From assembly GCA_917880885.1 (NCBI GenBank), contig OU862934.1, positions 33,216,734-33,280,733 of the forward strand: DNA of 64,000 nt, written 5' to 3'. The DNA is from Limnephilus marmoratus (taxonomy: Eukaryota; Arthropoda; Insecta; Trichoptera; Limnephilidae). The notes under the pieces are model-generated. The model was not told where the DNA came from. It made no database searches and saw only the letters and a list, made by a program, of their open reading frames with translations. A program made the position numbers and the translations under genes. Within the stretch, counting starts at the first letter, position 1; each line of letters opens with the position of its first letter. This document shows positions 1 to 11,683 of the stretch, piece by piece.

Positions 1-150
1 TGAGTCGGGCCATGTGAAGAGTCGGAATAATGGAAGAGTATGTATAAGACGATGTATGAATGTGAGTGAGGCAAAGAGTGTGTGCCAAGACCGAGTTGTT
101 TGGCGGTCCGTCCTCTCTGCGTACCCCTGTGGAGAAACGGCGTCATGGTT
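1..150 (+). repeat. LINE 3' end
   Basis: This is the 3' terminal part of a non-LTR retrotransposon, cut by the window edge. The same sequence occurs in reverse at 58393-58520, where it continues into a recognisable reverse-transcriptase C-terminal region. The copy ends in a short tandem of 'ttag' units, a common kind of LINE tail. No ORF remains. Confidence 0.7.
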
Positions 151-1204
151 AGTTAGTTAGAGATATTACAGTAAATTTATGACTTGTTTCCAGTTTACTT
201 TAGCAAATTATTTATTACATTTTGTCTATGGTTTTCTTAAAAATTATAAGCTCGTAAGGCATGTTCGATTCCTGCCAACTCAAAATTATAATATTAATAA
301 TTTAGGTAATTTATCAGTGTGGTTCCTTTTGAAATATTGAGATGATACCAATTTGGTCAGTTATCAATATTATTAATACCTTTATACAATTATAACAAAA
401 TATGTTAACTAATGCCTTCCGAATGTAGCCAAAAACGAACCGCTGGAGAACTTGGAGAGAGATATGCCGCTCTGGGACTCCTGAGCCCCCGCACCCCGCC
501 TGGGCAGCCCCGCACAGGGCCCCCGACCTCTGACAGGCCCCTGAAGTACATAGTACCCCCTTTACCAGGATATCTTCATATGTATAATATAGTTATAAGA
601 GCACTGGTGTGGCCTAAAGCTAATTATTTCAGTCCTACTTTAAAAAAACTATGAATTTATCAAAAATTACAAATAATTTTGCAAGTTTCAACTTCCCGGA
701 AGTAGGAAATATGCAATCCCCTTTTGGAGAGGGACAGAGGATGGTTGGGAAGTGTCTGGATATTTGGGCAGTCCGTTTGATAGATTCCCCTGTCTTAACC
801 TCTTATTTGCCGGAGACGCGCGGATGCGCGCGGTTTGTGAATATAAATTATTTTTCGAAAAAAATATGTTTGTCTGCGATTTTGACCCTTCTATGTACAG
901 AATTTGTATGAAAGATAAGGTCAGAATCGCTTGCGCCAACATTTACCCATATTGCAGGCAAAAATTTCATTCTCCTGGCAACCCCAGAATATTTTTAAAC
1001 GATTTTATCTGTGGCATCAAAATGTCAAATTTGCCGCGATTCTTTCTGTCAAAGTCGATGCGTGTTACTTGACGAAAACGTTGTTTTGGTACATAGTTGT
1101 TTATTGTTCTAAGAATGTGTTTCAGTCAATAAAATATACACTGGCTCAAAATTAATCCACAAAACATTCAATTCAAAATTCAAAGTGGTGTTTTGTTAGG
1201 AAAT
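151..1204. other. AT-rich intergenic stretch
   Basis: No gene, RNA or clear repeat boundary is visible. Short ORFs at 412-1155 have no recognisable motif or splice context and look like chance. A GC-rich patch at about 440-545 reads as old repeat sequence. Confidence 0.5.
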
Positions 1205-1610
1205 TTCCGTGTTTTTTATGGCCTTTGACGGGTTAACAAATGGATTGCAATCTTTGGAGCACGGAAATTTCAATGGATGCTGCTCCTAGGAACTAATATC
1301 GTTGATCCCTTTTCGGCACTGATGCATAGTCGGGAATCATGCCAAACGTGCTCCCAACATTTGCACACGGTTATTTAATATTAGTCACATGGGAACGGGG
1401 TGCTGCTACGATTCATTCTTGAGTTAACAGTTCGTCTATTGAATGATTTGCCGGCCTCTGTGTTTCCTCCCTCATACAAAATGGATCTTTTCAAGATCCT
1501 CTTTTTCGATTCATCACTCCTTCCTCTCCTCAAAGAGACCCTCCAAACAGCAATTTCCCTGAGGGAAATTATTTTCCTCAGTGGAGTTAATGTAAACGTA
1601 AACGTTTAAT
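1205..1610 (+). repeat. LINE ORF2 C-terminal fragment, degenerate
   Basis: This is a decayed copy of the LINE family that recurs at 4015-4545, 8215-8625 and 22125-22770. Shared pieces include 'ggattgcaatctttggagca', 'gatgcatagtcggga', and a 3' end with 'gaaattattttcctcag' and 'ggagttaatgtaaa'. In the best copies the coding part reads as the C-terminal tail of a LINE reverse-transcriptase protein. This one is broken by stops and deletions. Confidence 0.65.
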
Positions 1611-2235
1611 TTAGGGCTGAAATATTTAGCAAAAATCATAATATCGTTGCAAAATGTATTTTTAGATTACGAAAAACCATTACAAAATCATGAAAACATT
1701 TTACTTCGAAAGTCAATTAAATTAAGGTGTCTTTTAAATTAATTAAAACACCGAAAATTAAAAGACAACCTAAATTTAATTTGTAATTTACTAACCATAG
1801 ACGTAATCTCTTTTTAGACAGGAAAATCTTGTGGATGAAAAAAGAACCATAGAGCAGGGAATCCCCCAATAAAAATACCATAAATATTTTTTACTAATCT
1901 TTTTTTAAATATGTTTACAGATAGTTTTCACGGGAGTACCGACTCGAGATCATCAACTCATGCGACCTTCTCACTGGAGGATTGGTTGAGAAGAACAGTT
2001 TACTCGTAAACTGAACATTTGTATTAAAATATATAATGTATTTTGTTTTTTAATAATCACACAATATGCCACACTCTAGAAGACATGCGTTTAAGGTGTT
2101 GATTAAGAGTATTCATAATTTTGCTCTTTCATAGATGGCTCTAATTTTAATTATTTTATGAAAAAACACTTTGCAAGTTATGCTTCAAAATATTAAGAAG
2201 AATTATTTGTACATACTCAATCTGTATATGAATGC
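1611..2235. other. AT-rich intergenic stretch
   Basis: No gene is visible. A small local inverted pair, 'aaggtgtcttttaaatt' and 'aaaagacaacctaaattt' (about 1723-1780), could be a relic of a MITE. Nothing else is supportable. Confidence 0.4.
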
Positions 2236-2645
2236 CAACACCCCTGCCATAAGTCATCCCAATTGGTTTGCTACATTTGGTGATTTAGCAGGGGTGCCTA
2301 GGTGAGGTTTGTCTAGGTCTTGACGGCGAATGCGTTTCCCCACCTACTGCTGGCAGGCCGGATCGGGAGAGATTGGAATGGAGACCTAACCTAGATCTCT
2401 GGATCCGGACTCCTCTCTCGATTCACCGGCTTGCACCGCAGTGGGAGGGATGGATTCATACGTCCAACACTCCTGGACACATTGACGCCCAGATTCTTAC
2501 CCATCTCTCGTACCTTTTTCCTTCTCAGAACTTCCTCTCCTTTCTTTCCCTAAAAATATCCTCCACACAGCATCCCCAAAGATGACAGGGGCCCCAAGGG
2601 AAATTGTGTTCTTCAGAGTCGCCTGTGGGGAGCTAATGTAAAAAA
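2236..2645 (+). repeat. LINE/SINE-type repeat, 3' end on + strand
   Basis: This is a member of a family also found in reverse at 45478-45775, 58010-58390 and about 59510-59790. Common blocks are the 'ctgccataagtcatccca' start, 'gtgatttagcaggggtgcc', 'gaggtttgtctaggtcttg' and a terminal 'ggagctaatgtaaaaaaaa'. The 3' end is shared with the LINE family at 22125-22770, so this may be a 3'-related non-autonomous derivative. Confidence 0.6.
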
Positions 2646-3019
2646 AAATTAATAAATTGTTTTGTCCATACACAAACTCAATTCTTTCGAGAATTACAAT
2701 CTAATTAATTAATTATTAATTACAATCTTAAATTATTAATAATTTAATACAATCTTATTTTGAATTACCGATACAATATGGTATTTGTTAGCCTTTCTTG
2801 AAAAAATTGAGTTTTTATATGGCTAAAACTATTTATTCATTTTAAAATTTTGTAGCATGACTTGCAAAAAGTGTTTTTTACAAAAATAATTAAATTAGCG
2901 CCATCTACGAACGAGCACTTTATGAATAATTTTGTGCTTACCCTTAAGGAAAAGCTTTGAAATAAAAATTTACCATTTATAGCCACTTTGCGATCAATAC
3001 GGTAAACTGATAATTCTTT
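2646..3019. other. AT-rich spacer
   Basis: A run of 'taattaattatt' direct and inverted short repeats lies at about 2700-2755. No gene is visible. Confidence 0.4.
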
Positions 3020-3335
3020 TTGCCGAGCTGTAAATACTTTCAGTATCGCCCTGATGAACTGGCTCCCATCTATCCTTAAAATGGGACTAATATGTTGTGA
3101 GGCTGACTGAAGACGAGGAGAGGAAGCTCGCAAAGTACCTGGCAATTCAGACCTAGTCACTGAACACGGCTAAATCCATTTCTGCCAACTTTTCAATAAT
3201 TATTACTATGGAATTTATCTGAGTGGAAGATGTATTCCTTGAAATGGCTCTAAACTTGTTTAGTGACCAGATCTGAATAGCCGGGTACTTCACAACCTTC
3301 CCATTCTCCGTCACTTTTCCCTTTGGCCACACAAC
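3020..3335 (+). repeat. Interspersed repeat family R1, copy 1
   Basis: Shares 'cagtatcgccctg', 'gtgaccagatctgaa' and a terminal C-rich segment with 13690-13930, and with the inverted copy at 50195-50440. No coding potential. Probably a SINE or the 3' UTR of a LINE; the class cannot be fixed from three degenerate copies. Confidence 0.55.
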
Positions 3336-3698
3336 AAACTAAAAAAAATTATATTAACTATTGTAATAAAATTTACGTGATTATTATAAACTCTAATTAC
3401 AAGTGTTAATAAAACATTTTAAATTCAAATCATTTAACCCTAATCAATGCCAAGCTAATAATCTATGTCTTTTTTAGTGTTATATTTTGTGTAATTAAAT
3501 ATGAAGAATTGTGTTCAAATATTATACATACTACCAATAATAAAAACTAAAATAAAACATTTTAGTTCATTTAAATTCAGTGTACAATTTTCCAATTTTG
3601 TTTTTTGTCATAAATTTTTTTTTTGTTCAAATAGTCTTTACCTTTTTTGTTATGCTAGTACCATCGCCAATTTCATCATTATAAGTCAGCATTATTCC
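3336..3698. other. AT-rich spacer
   Basis: No gene or clear repeat boundary is visible. The ORF at 3501-3806 is low-complexity and runs into the terminal repeat at 3700, so it is not a gene. Confidence 0.4.
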
Positions 3699-3699
3699 T

Positions 3700-4709
3700 C
3701 AGTGCACACGAGGCTAGTATTTCAAGTCAAGATAGCAAGCGAGTATGCCGGCCTGTCCTTACAAGATTCTGGCATACTATCTTTGCTTAACACAAACTGG
3801 AGCTAGGAACACGATGCTAGGAACTTTTAAACCAGTATCATTGCATTGACTGTGGTAACCTAACATTTGCATCCGTCCATAGAGAAAAATGAACAGCTTT
3901 TGTAGAAGAAACATTAAATATAGAAGCTCCTTATTATCCTGATATTTATTGAATGGAATACATACTAGCGTTCTACGGACTTTCTTTATCACGATTCATG
4001 TTAATACAATTTGGTGCCCTGGGAACCATTTATTGGATAACCTCTGCCATAGGTCACCCCAACTGCCCCACTGTTGAATTTGGCAGCCACCTATGCTCTG
4101 GAGCCTCAAAATACCTGAAAAAACCTCAACTCTGTGCAAAATCGGGCAACCTGTTTGATAGATTCTCCTATCTTAACAAACGGATTGCAATCTTTAGAGC
4201 ACAGGCGTCGGGTGGGAATGCTATCCTTGTTCTACTGGTATTTCAATGGAAGATGAACTAGCGTCATTGATCCCCTCGACATCGGTGCATAGTCGGGAAA
4301 CACGCCAAACGTGTGTCCAACATATTTACACGGTTGACATTTGTCTCGTTCTTGAGTTCAACAGCTCGGCTGTGGATCGATTTGCCGGCCTCTGTGTTTC
4401 ATCCTTCCTACAACATGAGTCTCTTCAAGACGTTAATTCCTTCCTCTCCTCAAAAAAACCTTCCACACAGCATGTCAGATGTCGTAGGCTCTGAGGGAAA
4501 TTATTTTCCTCAGGGCCTCCCATGTGGAATTAATGTAAAAAAAGAAGCATCTCCTAACTATCCTGTCTTGGGACACTAGCTTACTAGCTTCCTCTCTAGC
4601 TTACTAGGTTAAAAACAAAGCTAGTTCTGTCTATACATAGCTAGTGTTACTAGCTTACTAGTATTAGCTTGCTATCCTGGCTTGAAATACTAACCTCGTG
4701 TGCACTGGG
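3700..4709. mobile_element. TIR element with nested LINE
   Basis: The left end 'cagtgcacacgaggctagta' followed by 'tttcaagtcaagatagcaag' is matched in reverse at 4668-4708, giving terminal inverted repeats of about 40 bp with small differences. The interior is non-coding apart from the LINE fragment inserted at about 4015-4545. The CAGTG start resembles hAT-type ends. I could not see a convincing target duplication, so the superfamily is open. Confidence 0.6.
4015..4545 (+). repeat. LINE ORF2 C-terminal fragment
   Basis: Copy of the dominant LINE family of this window, nested in the TIR element at 3700-4709. Translation in broken frames gives the conserved tail seen best at 22321-22716 (LIDS, LEHRR-like, HSRETRQT, TARLW, DLPASVF). 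The 3' end carries the family's 'gaaattattttcctcagg' and 'ggaattaatgtaaaaa' blocks. The 5' end has 'ggtgccctgggaaccattta', shared with the 2236-2645 family. Confidence 0.7.
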
Positions 4710-5099
4710 CATAAAACAGCAAAATTAAACTAAATTAGGAGCATTTATAATAAAAAATGATTTATTATTGCAAAAGTCACAATTTTTTATATTAATGTAG
4801 GTAATGAACAAATTAATAATGATTATTAAAGCTTTTGCAAAATTGAACAATTTTTGTTCAAAATATTGTTCAAATTTGAACAATATTTTTTCAATGTAGA
4901 CAAATATAGACAATATACAGAACTTCTGTGTCCCTGTGTGGGTATGTAGTGACGATTGAGCGACACATCTTTTTCTGGTGTTCTACGCGCTATCTGCTTA
5001 TGACATTATCAAAAATATTAGTTTCATCATGACAAAATGAGCATTTAAAATAATTTTATTTTTATTTTATTAGAGTAGAAAATTTCACACAAATTGGTA
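4710..5099. other. AT-rich spacer
   Basis: Contains near-palindromic runs of 'ttgaacaat' at about 4840-4890. No gene is visible. Confidence 0.4.
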
Positions 5100-5605
5100 A
5101 AAAAAACTTTTGTTTTGATGTGAAAAATCATCTATTTTAATATAAAACCTTTAAAATAGTGTAAAGTCTTGCATTTTGTTACAAAACCTTTAATATTGGT
5201 ATAAATTCTTGCATTTTATCATAAAACCATTCATTTTGGTATAAATTTCTGAAGTTCGTTAAAAAAAACCATCAATATTGGTGTAAAATTCTGCATTTCT
5301 TCATAAAACCATTAAATGTTGGTGTAAATTCCTGAATATCAGCATATAATATCAAATATTGATATATACGGTTCTGCATTTCATAGTAAAACCATTATTT
5401 TTTGTGTGAAATCATCAATTTTGATGTAAAATCATTAATTATTGTGTAAAATCATTAATTTTGCTGTAAAGAAATTAATTATTGTGTAAAAATCATTAAT
5501 TTTGTTGTAAAGTCATTAATTTCGGTGTAAAATCATTATTTTGGTGTAAATTCATTAATTTTGTTGTAAAATCATTAATTTTGGTATAAAACCATTAATT
5601 TATAA
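5100..5605. repeat. AT-rich minisatellite, ~20-bp unit
   Basis: Degenerate tandem array with a unit close to 'gtgtaaaatcattaattttg' (about 19-23 bp, indels between units). Units are most regular from about 5400 to 5600 and more diverged leftwards. A second short array of the same unit lies at 6775-6910, about 1.2 kb away, with other repeats between. Confidence 0.75.
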
Positions 5606-5740
5606 ACTAAAGTCTACAAATCAGACTCTTAATTTATTGATTTATTATTTTATATTCATAAGTTTTTGGATCAACTGTTAACTACTGTTTTATTTACATC
5701 TCATTTAACAGCAAGTTAACTGTATAAACAGAAATACAGT

Positions 5741-5878
5741 GTAGTAGTCCTAGAGAGAGATCGTACATGACTTCATGGTTCTAGTATCTTCTGTCTTTTT
5801 CGTTTTAATACAAAACATATGAGAAGGAAGATTACAATCATTAATGACGCACATACAATCTCTCTCTGGGACTACTAC
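5741..5878. mobile_element. Small MITE, 138 bp
   Basis: Terminal inverted repeats: 'gtagtagtcctagagagaga' at the left, and 'tctctctctgggactactac' at the right. The interior is non-coding. The target duplication is unclear, so the superfamily is not assigned. Confidence 0.6.
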
Positions 5879-6298
5879 AGACTCGGATTGATGTTAATAA
5901 ATGGCAGAACTATTTTCGCATTATTATTATCGAAGATTTTTAAATATATTTATTTAATATTTTTGAATGTTCAATTATATCTATTACTTCCTTAGAATAT
6001 AAGAACAATACATATTTATACTCGTATAATCATATAATATTAAATATAAACAAATATATTTTATTACATCGTAAGCTCATATATCGTATAAAAAAACTAT
6101 ATACAGTGCCTCATAATATTTAATATGGTCTATAATAGCTATCTCTCCCGCATTTTATAATAATAAAAAAGTATATATTATTTACAGTTTTTTTTTAATG
6201 TCCAAGTTTTTAAATGCAATTTTGCATACAAACTCAATTTACTAAGTAAATTGCTATAAATACTTATAATATTACTGTTGTGAATTTAATCTTTTTCT
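5879..6298. other. AT-rich spacer
   Basis: Very AT-rich with no ORF or motif that can be supported. Confidence 0.4.
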
Positions 6299-6306
6299 GT
6301 AAGTGT

Positions 6307-6632
6307 CTAATGGCCTCTTTCACCAATAAAAACTGAGCGAAACCTAAGAGAAGAACTAAAAACATAATATTATGGTTAATAAGTCAGGTACGCCTCATAT
6401 GTCATTACACATGTCTGTTAATGTTGTAGGTGGCTTGAAAACAAGCTTATGGGTCCGAGTGGTTAAAAAACTTTATAATTTTGAACACTTATTTTTTTAT
6501 ACCATACAAATGAATAGCTAAACTTTGTGCTCTGAGCGATAATTACCCTCAGTCATATTGGCGAAACTGAGATTACACAATCAAATTCCATTTAAATTTA
6601 GCAAACGCTCAGTTTAATTGGCAAAAGCAGCC
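6307..6632. mobile_element. hAT-like MITE with 8-bp target duplication
   Basis: The ends are imperfect inverted repeats: 'ggcctctttcaccaataaaa' followed by 'actgagcg' near the left, and the reverse complement of 'ggctgcttttgccaattaaa' followed by 'ctgagcg' at the right. The 8-bp sequence GTAAGTGT occurs at 6299-6306 and 6633-6640 directly outside, as expected for hAT-type insertion. Non-coding, 326 bp. Confidence 0.7.
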
Positions 6633-6774
6633 GTAAGTGTTAACTTTTTGTCAATTTGAAAAATTTATTAAATTATTTCATTTTTAATAATGTATGTATT
6701 TAGGCTAATTTACATTTATTATACTATGAATTCTTAAAAGCGGTTATAATGGTTGCAATTCTTGCATCGTTAAA

Positions 6775-6910
6775 TATGATGCTGGTGTAAACCATTAATT
6801 TTGGTGTAAAACCTTTAATTTTGGTGTAAAACCATTAATTTTGGAGTAAACCCATCAAGTTTGATGTAAAACCAATAATTTTGATGTATAATTATTAATA
6901 CTGGTATAAG
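6775..6910. repeat. AT-rich minisatellite, second array
   Basis: Six or so units of the 'gtgtaaaaccattaattttg' type, the same unit as the array at 5100-5605. Confidence 0.7.
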
Positions 6911-8214
6911 AGTGGTCCCAAAGAGAGGTGGTTGAATGTGACTTTCCTTATTGACATACTCACGACCTTTCTCTTTTGTAAAAACAGAAATTCAGCTTTT
7001 ACATATTAAGTTCTATAAAAAAATGTGAGCAATTTATCTTTGACACCGAATGGAAAATTCCTAGAAGTGTGTCTGATGGTGATGATTTACAGAAGTCCTT
7101 TGAACTCCTAGGCCAACGAAATTGATTATGTGTTCAAGGAAGAATTTCAATATTTAACTCAAAGTAAGATAAAATTGTCCTTACTTAGATGTAAACTCAA
7201 AACTCAAAGCTTTTATATTGAAAAAATTAAATATTGAGGTTGTTTTAAACTCTTTTGATGACCATCCAATCGTCGAACATCGTTATATTGAATTTTCGAC
7301 ATTTGAACGCTCCCCGTTAAACGGCATTTGTTGTAATCAAATTGTGATCACCTGTCAAGCACAACCAGAGTGCAGTTATTCTTCATAGCTGATCACTTTG
7401 TGATCAAATATCAAAAAATCACAATGGTGCTGATTTTTAATTTGACAAAGTTTGAAACAACCCAAGCTAAATGTTCTGAAGAGGCAGGCAGAGAAAATAA
7501 ATATACCACACATTGCAGTCCGATTCCAAGCACAAAATTCTTAATCTTGCTAAAAAATACTTAAAATGAAACAAAATTTCCTACTTTAAATACTTAAAAT
7601 TATTAATAAATTGATTAAAATAAATTTGTGAGCGTTGAAAAAGCATTTTATAAGATCTGAAAATAATGTTTAAATAAATATAATATTAATTAATAGATTT
7701 TTAAACTCTACGTCCAAAATATAATCAACGAAATTAAGAAACAATATTTATTAAATTAGTCAACTAAGGTTGTGTTGTTTCAATCTCTATCAGATTCGAT
7801 CGTCTATCTAATTTGACGGGGATTCAAACAACCCAAACTAAGACAAATATTGTATTTTTTTGTCAAATCTCACTTGACGTAATTACTTGGTCATATTATG
7901 ATTTTAATTATTTTTCACTTTTCGTTAATTTAAAAATTATTTTTATTATTATTATTATTGTATTATTCTATTTTACTTGAATCTGCACAAAACATATATT
8001 AGAAATACATTTTGGTTACTATTAACATTAATGTAGGTTATTCTTAAAATTTAAAATATATATTTTACTCTATTTAAAATATTAACAAATTGAGTTGTGA
8101 GCATTGTCATTATTTTGGTATCTGTTTTAAATCTTGTTTGAAATATAAATGTTTATTAAATAAATAAAAAAGTCTTTAATTTATTTACATTATGTCACCA
8201 AGTGCTTGGTGTAA
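6911..8214. other. AT-rich intergenic stretch
   Basis: No gene is visible. Two similar blocks ('tttgacaaagtttgaaacaa' plus 'cccaagctaa' at about 7441-7470, and 'tttgacggggattcaaacaa' plus 'cccaaactaa' at about 7813-7842) suggest two halves of one old repeat. An imperfect 'gtgatca' palindrome cluster lies at 7344-7405. Confidence 0.4.
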
Positions 8215-8625
8215 CTATAAGTGACCAGCTCAGGTACGGGGGCTCCATCGAAACCAGAGTTAAGTTAGCCTCTCAGAAACTGGGCGTACTGTACAGGGCC
8301 CGCAGATACTGCAGATAGTACACAACTGCTAACCCTGTACAAATCGCAAGTGCGCCCCACGGTTAAATTTGGCAGCCACCTCTGGTCTGGAGCTCCAAAA
8401 TACCTAAAAAAAACCTTTGACTGTGCAGAAACGGGCGGTCCGTTTGATAGATTCTCCCATCGTAACAGACGGATTGCAATCCTTAGAGCATAGGCGTCGG
8501 GTGGGAATGCTGTCCTTGTTCTACCGGTATTACAATGGAGGGTGCTCCGAGGAACTGGCGTCATTGATCCCCTCGGCACCGGTGCATAGTCGGGAAACAC
8601 GCCAAACACGCGCCCAACAGTAAAA
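8215..8625 (+). repeat. LINE ORF2 C-terminal fragment
   Basis: 5'-truncated copy of the family best seen at 22125-22770. It starts with 'agctcaggtacgggggctcc' and ends in a run of A after 'acgcgcccaacag'. The + frame at 8417-8623 translates to a LIDS...EELASLIPSA...HSRETRQT tail. The poly-A directly after an internal coding position suggests a 3'-truncated or prematurely polyadenylated copy. Confidence 0.7.
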
Positions 8626-9060
8626 AAAAAAAAAAGTGCCCACTTTCCAGTCCGTAGTTCTTGTGAATAAAACTAAATGTAAGTTTTTAACCCCTCCGGT
8701 CTCAGGCCTATTTTTTCAGAAGGTCCAAATATTTCCTCTTCGCAATAAAAATCCAAATAAATTAAATATTTCTGAATGCATCTGAAAACTAAAAATTGTT
8801 TTAGAAAGTTGATGAAATACGCTTTCAAACTTTATAATTCGAAATAAACATATAATTAATGCAAACATAAAACGTTTTCTAAAAGGCTTCCTTCACATTT
8901 TTTCAAACTAAAATTACTGATAACGAAAAAAATCAGAGTGTGTAGTCCACACGCGGTAGAAGTGAAACTAGAAAGTTACTAAATGTCGCTTTCTTTTCTT
9001 TGCTTGTTTTTTAAAGTGGTTTGAAGATTGGATATTGATTTCATAAAATAAAATTTTTTT
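8626..9060. other. Spacer
   Basis: No gene or recognisable repeat. AT-rich, ending in a poly-T run at about 9053-9065 that belongs to the tRNA-like repeat which follows. Confidence 0.4.
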
Positions 9061-9145
9061 TTTTTCGATTTCGTAGGATTCGAACCCCCGTTCGCTTGAT
9101 GTCTGTCTCTCTGGCCGCTGAGACTACGCTATGGGAGGCACGCGC
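9053..9145 (-). repeat. tRNA-like SINE head
   Basis: On the - strand the segment reads like a decayed tRNA: a D-arm region 'gcgtagtctcagcgg', then a perfect T-arm box with 'gggttcgaatcc', then a run of A. The anticodon arm cannot be folded convincingly. This is the layout of a tRNA-derived SINE rather than a tRNA gene. Confidence 0.5.
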
Positions 9146-9549
9146 TGAGGTGCTAATTTACAGCATTATATTAGAACCGAGTATTTGTGTAGAACTGAGT
9201 TGTGACGCATTTCCGTTTCATCCGAATTTCAAGTCACTAGCGGCGCTGAAGGAGTTTTACTTCAAAAATATAAACACACATATTTTATTAGGCAAATGAA
9301 TTACATATACATTATTACCTTTTTGTGGTTTCATATAAAAAAATTCCCAAAGTTTCATAATTTTTTTTCAAATTGCGTTTCGAAAACTTTGGTATCACAA
9401 AGGTGTTCATTTTAATTATTTACTAGTAACTTTTAAATTTGAAGATAAAGTGAGATGCTTTTTTTTCTAACACTGTTTAGATCATATTTCTAAACATAAT
9501 AGTAAGGGAGACAACGATTTCTATGAGACCTATATGAGTTGTTCTGAAA
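9146..9549. other. Spacer
   Basis: No gene. The 67-residue ORF at 9096-9299 overlaps the tRNA-like repeat and has no recognisable motif. Confidence 0.4.
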
Positions 9550-9690
9550 AACGATCGAATTAGCCTGAGGGGTTAGGAACCCGCAATGTCCGAGTGGGAT
9601 TCAATAACTACAATCCTACCAACTATTTGGTCGTGATATTTCAAAACATGTAATGACCACTTAAAAAAAATTTCGATTCCGGAGCTTTTT
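9550..9690 (-). repeat. tRNA-like interspersed repeat, copy A
   Basis: Shares 'ggtcgtgatatttcaaaaca' and the neighbouring 'taccaac' block with 10010-10125. On the - strand the pair has tRNA-like A and B boxes ('ttggttggtagcatggtag' and 'ggttcgattc' in copy B), suggesting a tRNA-derived SINE. Confidence 0.5.
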
Positions 9691-10009
9691 CTGTCGATGC
9701 TCTCATATAAGTGGAAAATATCGTTATGATATAATTAATTCAATTTTATTTATAATTGATTATCACAACACTAGATAAGTACTTCATTAAAATTATTGTC
9801 TAATTTTAGTCTACGGTTTTTTTTAAATGTGGAAAGTTAGCGATTCTCTTATTTTCGAACACTAAGAAAATAATGCAAATTTTACGATCAGTAAAAAAAG
9901 CTAGTCACTTGTTGAGAAGAGGTCTTTGGAGGCAGATTCCTTATCGACGGTCAAACGTGACCTTTTTTTCCATCTAAAAATGTAGAATCATTTAAAGTCA
10001 AGGCTTCTG
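9691..10009. other. Spacer between two SINE-like copies
   Basis: AT-rich, with no gene or repeat end that can be placed. Confidence 0.35.
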
Positions 10010-10125
10010 CAATGATGGAGGACTAAACTAACAAAGAATCGAACCAGCAATGCTCGAGTAGAAACCAATAACTACCATGCTACCAACCAAACGGTCGTGA
10101 TATTTCAAAACATGTCATTTTTACA
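10010..10125 (-). repeat. tRNA-like interspersed repeat, copy B
   Basis: Second copy of the 9550-9690 repeat, with a clearer B-box ('ggttcgattc' on the - strand). Same orientation, about 0.45 kb from copy A. Confidence 0.5.
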
Positions 10126-10303
10126 TTTTTTATGGGGAGCGTTGAAGAAAAATATATTTCAGATAAGGTTGGGAACCTCTGCGCTATACGATGCTACTAG
10201 CTGCACACACAAAGTACAATGAAAACGGGCGATCAGACGGGCAGTCACAAGCGCACTAACTGAGCAAGCTCGCTTGCACACGACTGACGTCCATAGTTGC
10301 ATG

Positions 10304-10400
10304 CAGGGGCGGCCCTAGCTAAATTATTAGGTGGTGCGAAATCTCTTGGTGGCGCCCCCCCCCCTCTCCTAACAAAAAATAGAGTTCTTTCTATGCAGTT
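10304..10400. mobile_element. hAT-type terminus
   Basis: The block 'gcaggggcggccctagctaa' followed by 'ggtggtgcgaaatctcttgg' and a C run is a typical insect hAT end. A partner end may lie at about 10995-11060, where a similar C-rich block occurs, but I could not match target duplications. Confidence 0.4.
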
Positions 10401-10484
10401 ATGCAACTTTAATTGAAGTACCTAGTAGGACAGATGAGAAATAATATCAGAAAAAAAAAATTACAAAACATAAAACAAGTTCAA

Positions 10485-10990
10485 AAAATGCAATGGAAAG
10501 TATAATAATAATATTGTATCCTTCTACAACTTAATAACCAACTTACTTTTTCTACTCATCAATATGTAGGTACGATTGTTGTTTTTGAAGTCGGTCTCAG
10601 CCAAGGTAGATTTGTAACTACATACATAGTCATAGGTGAGATGTGCTTGTGTCGCAAGCGCGACTAGACGAAGCGAGAGGCGAGAGCGAGGCCACGTCGG
10701 GAGGGGAGCTGTCAAGTGAACATGCCGGGCCGGGTACCTTGGCTGACACCGACTCCAAAAATAAAAATCGTACCTACATATTGATGAGTAGAAAAAGTTT
10801 GTTTATTATTAATTTAACTTTTTATTGCATTTTTTAAAGTTTTTTTTTGTTTTGTTAAAATTTTTGTTTGTTTTTTGATTTTTAGTGGATCTGAAGTACT
10901 TTAACTAATTTGTCTGAATATGGGTAGACCTACTAAACGTGCTGCTCATATGAGACAGACATTACTTGACCATAAGGAAATTACGGTAGC
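10485..10990. repeat. Lepidopteran repeat with inverted arms
   Basis: 'ctactcatcaatatgtaggt' at about 10553-10572 recurs inverted at about 10769-10788, so the segment folds into a large imperfect hairpin around a GC-richer core. The right half and its flank to 'gctgctcatatgagacagac' match the - strand of 31845-32110. Both belong to a repeat family common in lepidopteran DNA. Confidence 0.55.
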
Positions 10991-11060
10991 CAGTAGCGTA
11001 GCTAGCATGGGTGGCACCCGGGGAGGAAAACGTGGTGTCACCTCCCTCCCCCCCCTCCCC

Positions 11061-11560
11061 CATTAAAGTTTACTTTGAGAAATTCAAAACGCAAAATTTT
11101 GACTTCCTAAAATATAAAAACATTACTAGCTAAGAATCAAATGTGTAAACAAAAATTTCTTAATCCTCAAAATTATGTTCTAATGAAGACTTATCAGGAA
11201 TTATTTTGATGTTATACGAAAAAGACCATGTATCATTGAATTTAGATAATTGTCCAAACCAAGTGACCAATGCATTTTCAATTGTATCTACTCGTGTAAT
11301 AAGGTAAAAGACGTTAATTTTAAACAGTTCTTCGGGATTTGTTGGTGTCTCATCTGAAGCTTCATATTCAAATAATCGCTTCTTTCTTCGGGATCGACTG
11401 GCTTAAGCGTAGAATCTATCGCAGCCTGGGAAGTTATTTCCTTATATATGTGTATTATTTAATTAATTATTATTAATTTTAATAATTATAATTGGATTTT
11501 TTGTTTATTTTTCCCTGTTTATGACTAATGTTTTTCCCCAAAACAGATAAGAGAGACAAG
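11061..11560. other. Spacer upstream of the secreted-protein gene
   Basis: AT-rich with no coding potential. It may hold the promoter of the gene that follows, but no clear TATA box or initiator can be defended. Confidence 0.4.
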
Positions 11561-11639
11561 ATGCGTGAACTTTGACATAATTTCTGATTAATATTGATAT
11601 TGAATACTTGTGTCAGATCATTTGCATAATAATATTGAA

Positions 11640-11683
11640 CTAGTGACACGGGTGTGAAGAATTTTTACAAATTTTGGAATATT
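11640..11683 (+). other. Putative non-coding first exon
   Basis: A strong 5' splice site (att|gtaagt, intron from 11684) is followed 217 bp later by a strong acceptor (ttttttccag at 11891-11900), nine bases before the ATG of the secreted-protein ORF. This suggests a short untranslated first exon ending at 11683. Its 5' end is unknown; the start given is arbitrary. Confidence 0.45.

Noticed and set aside
8265..8609. 114-residue ORF on the - strand
   Set aside because: Antisense reading of the LINE fragment on the + strand.
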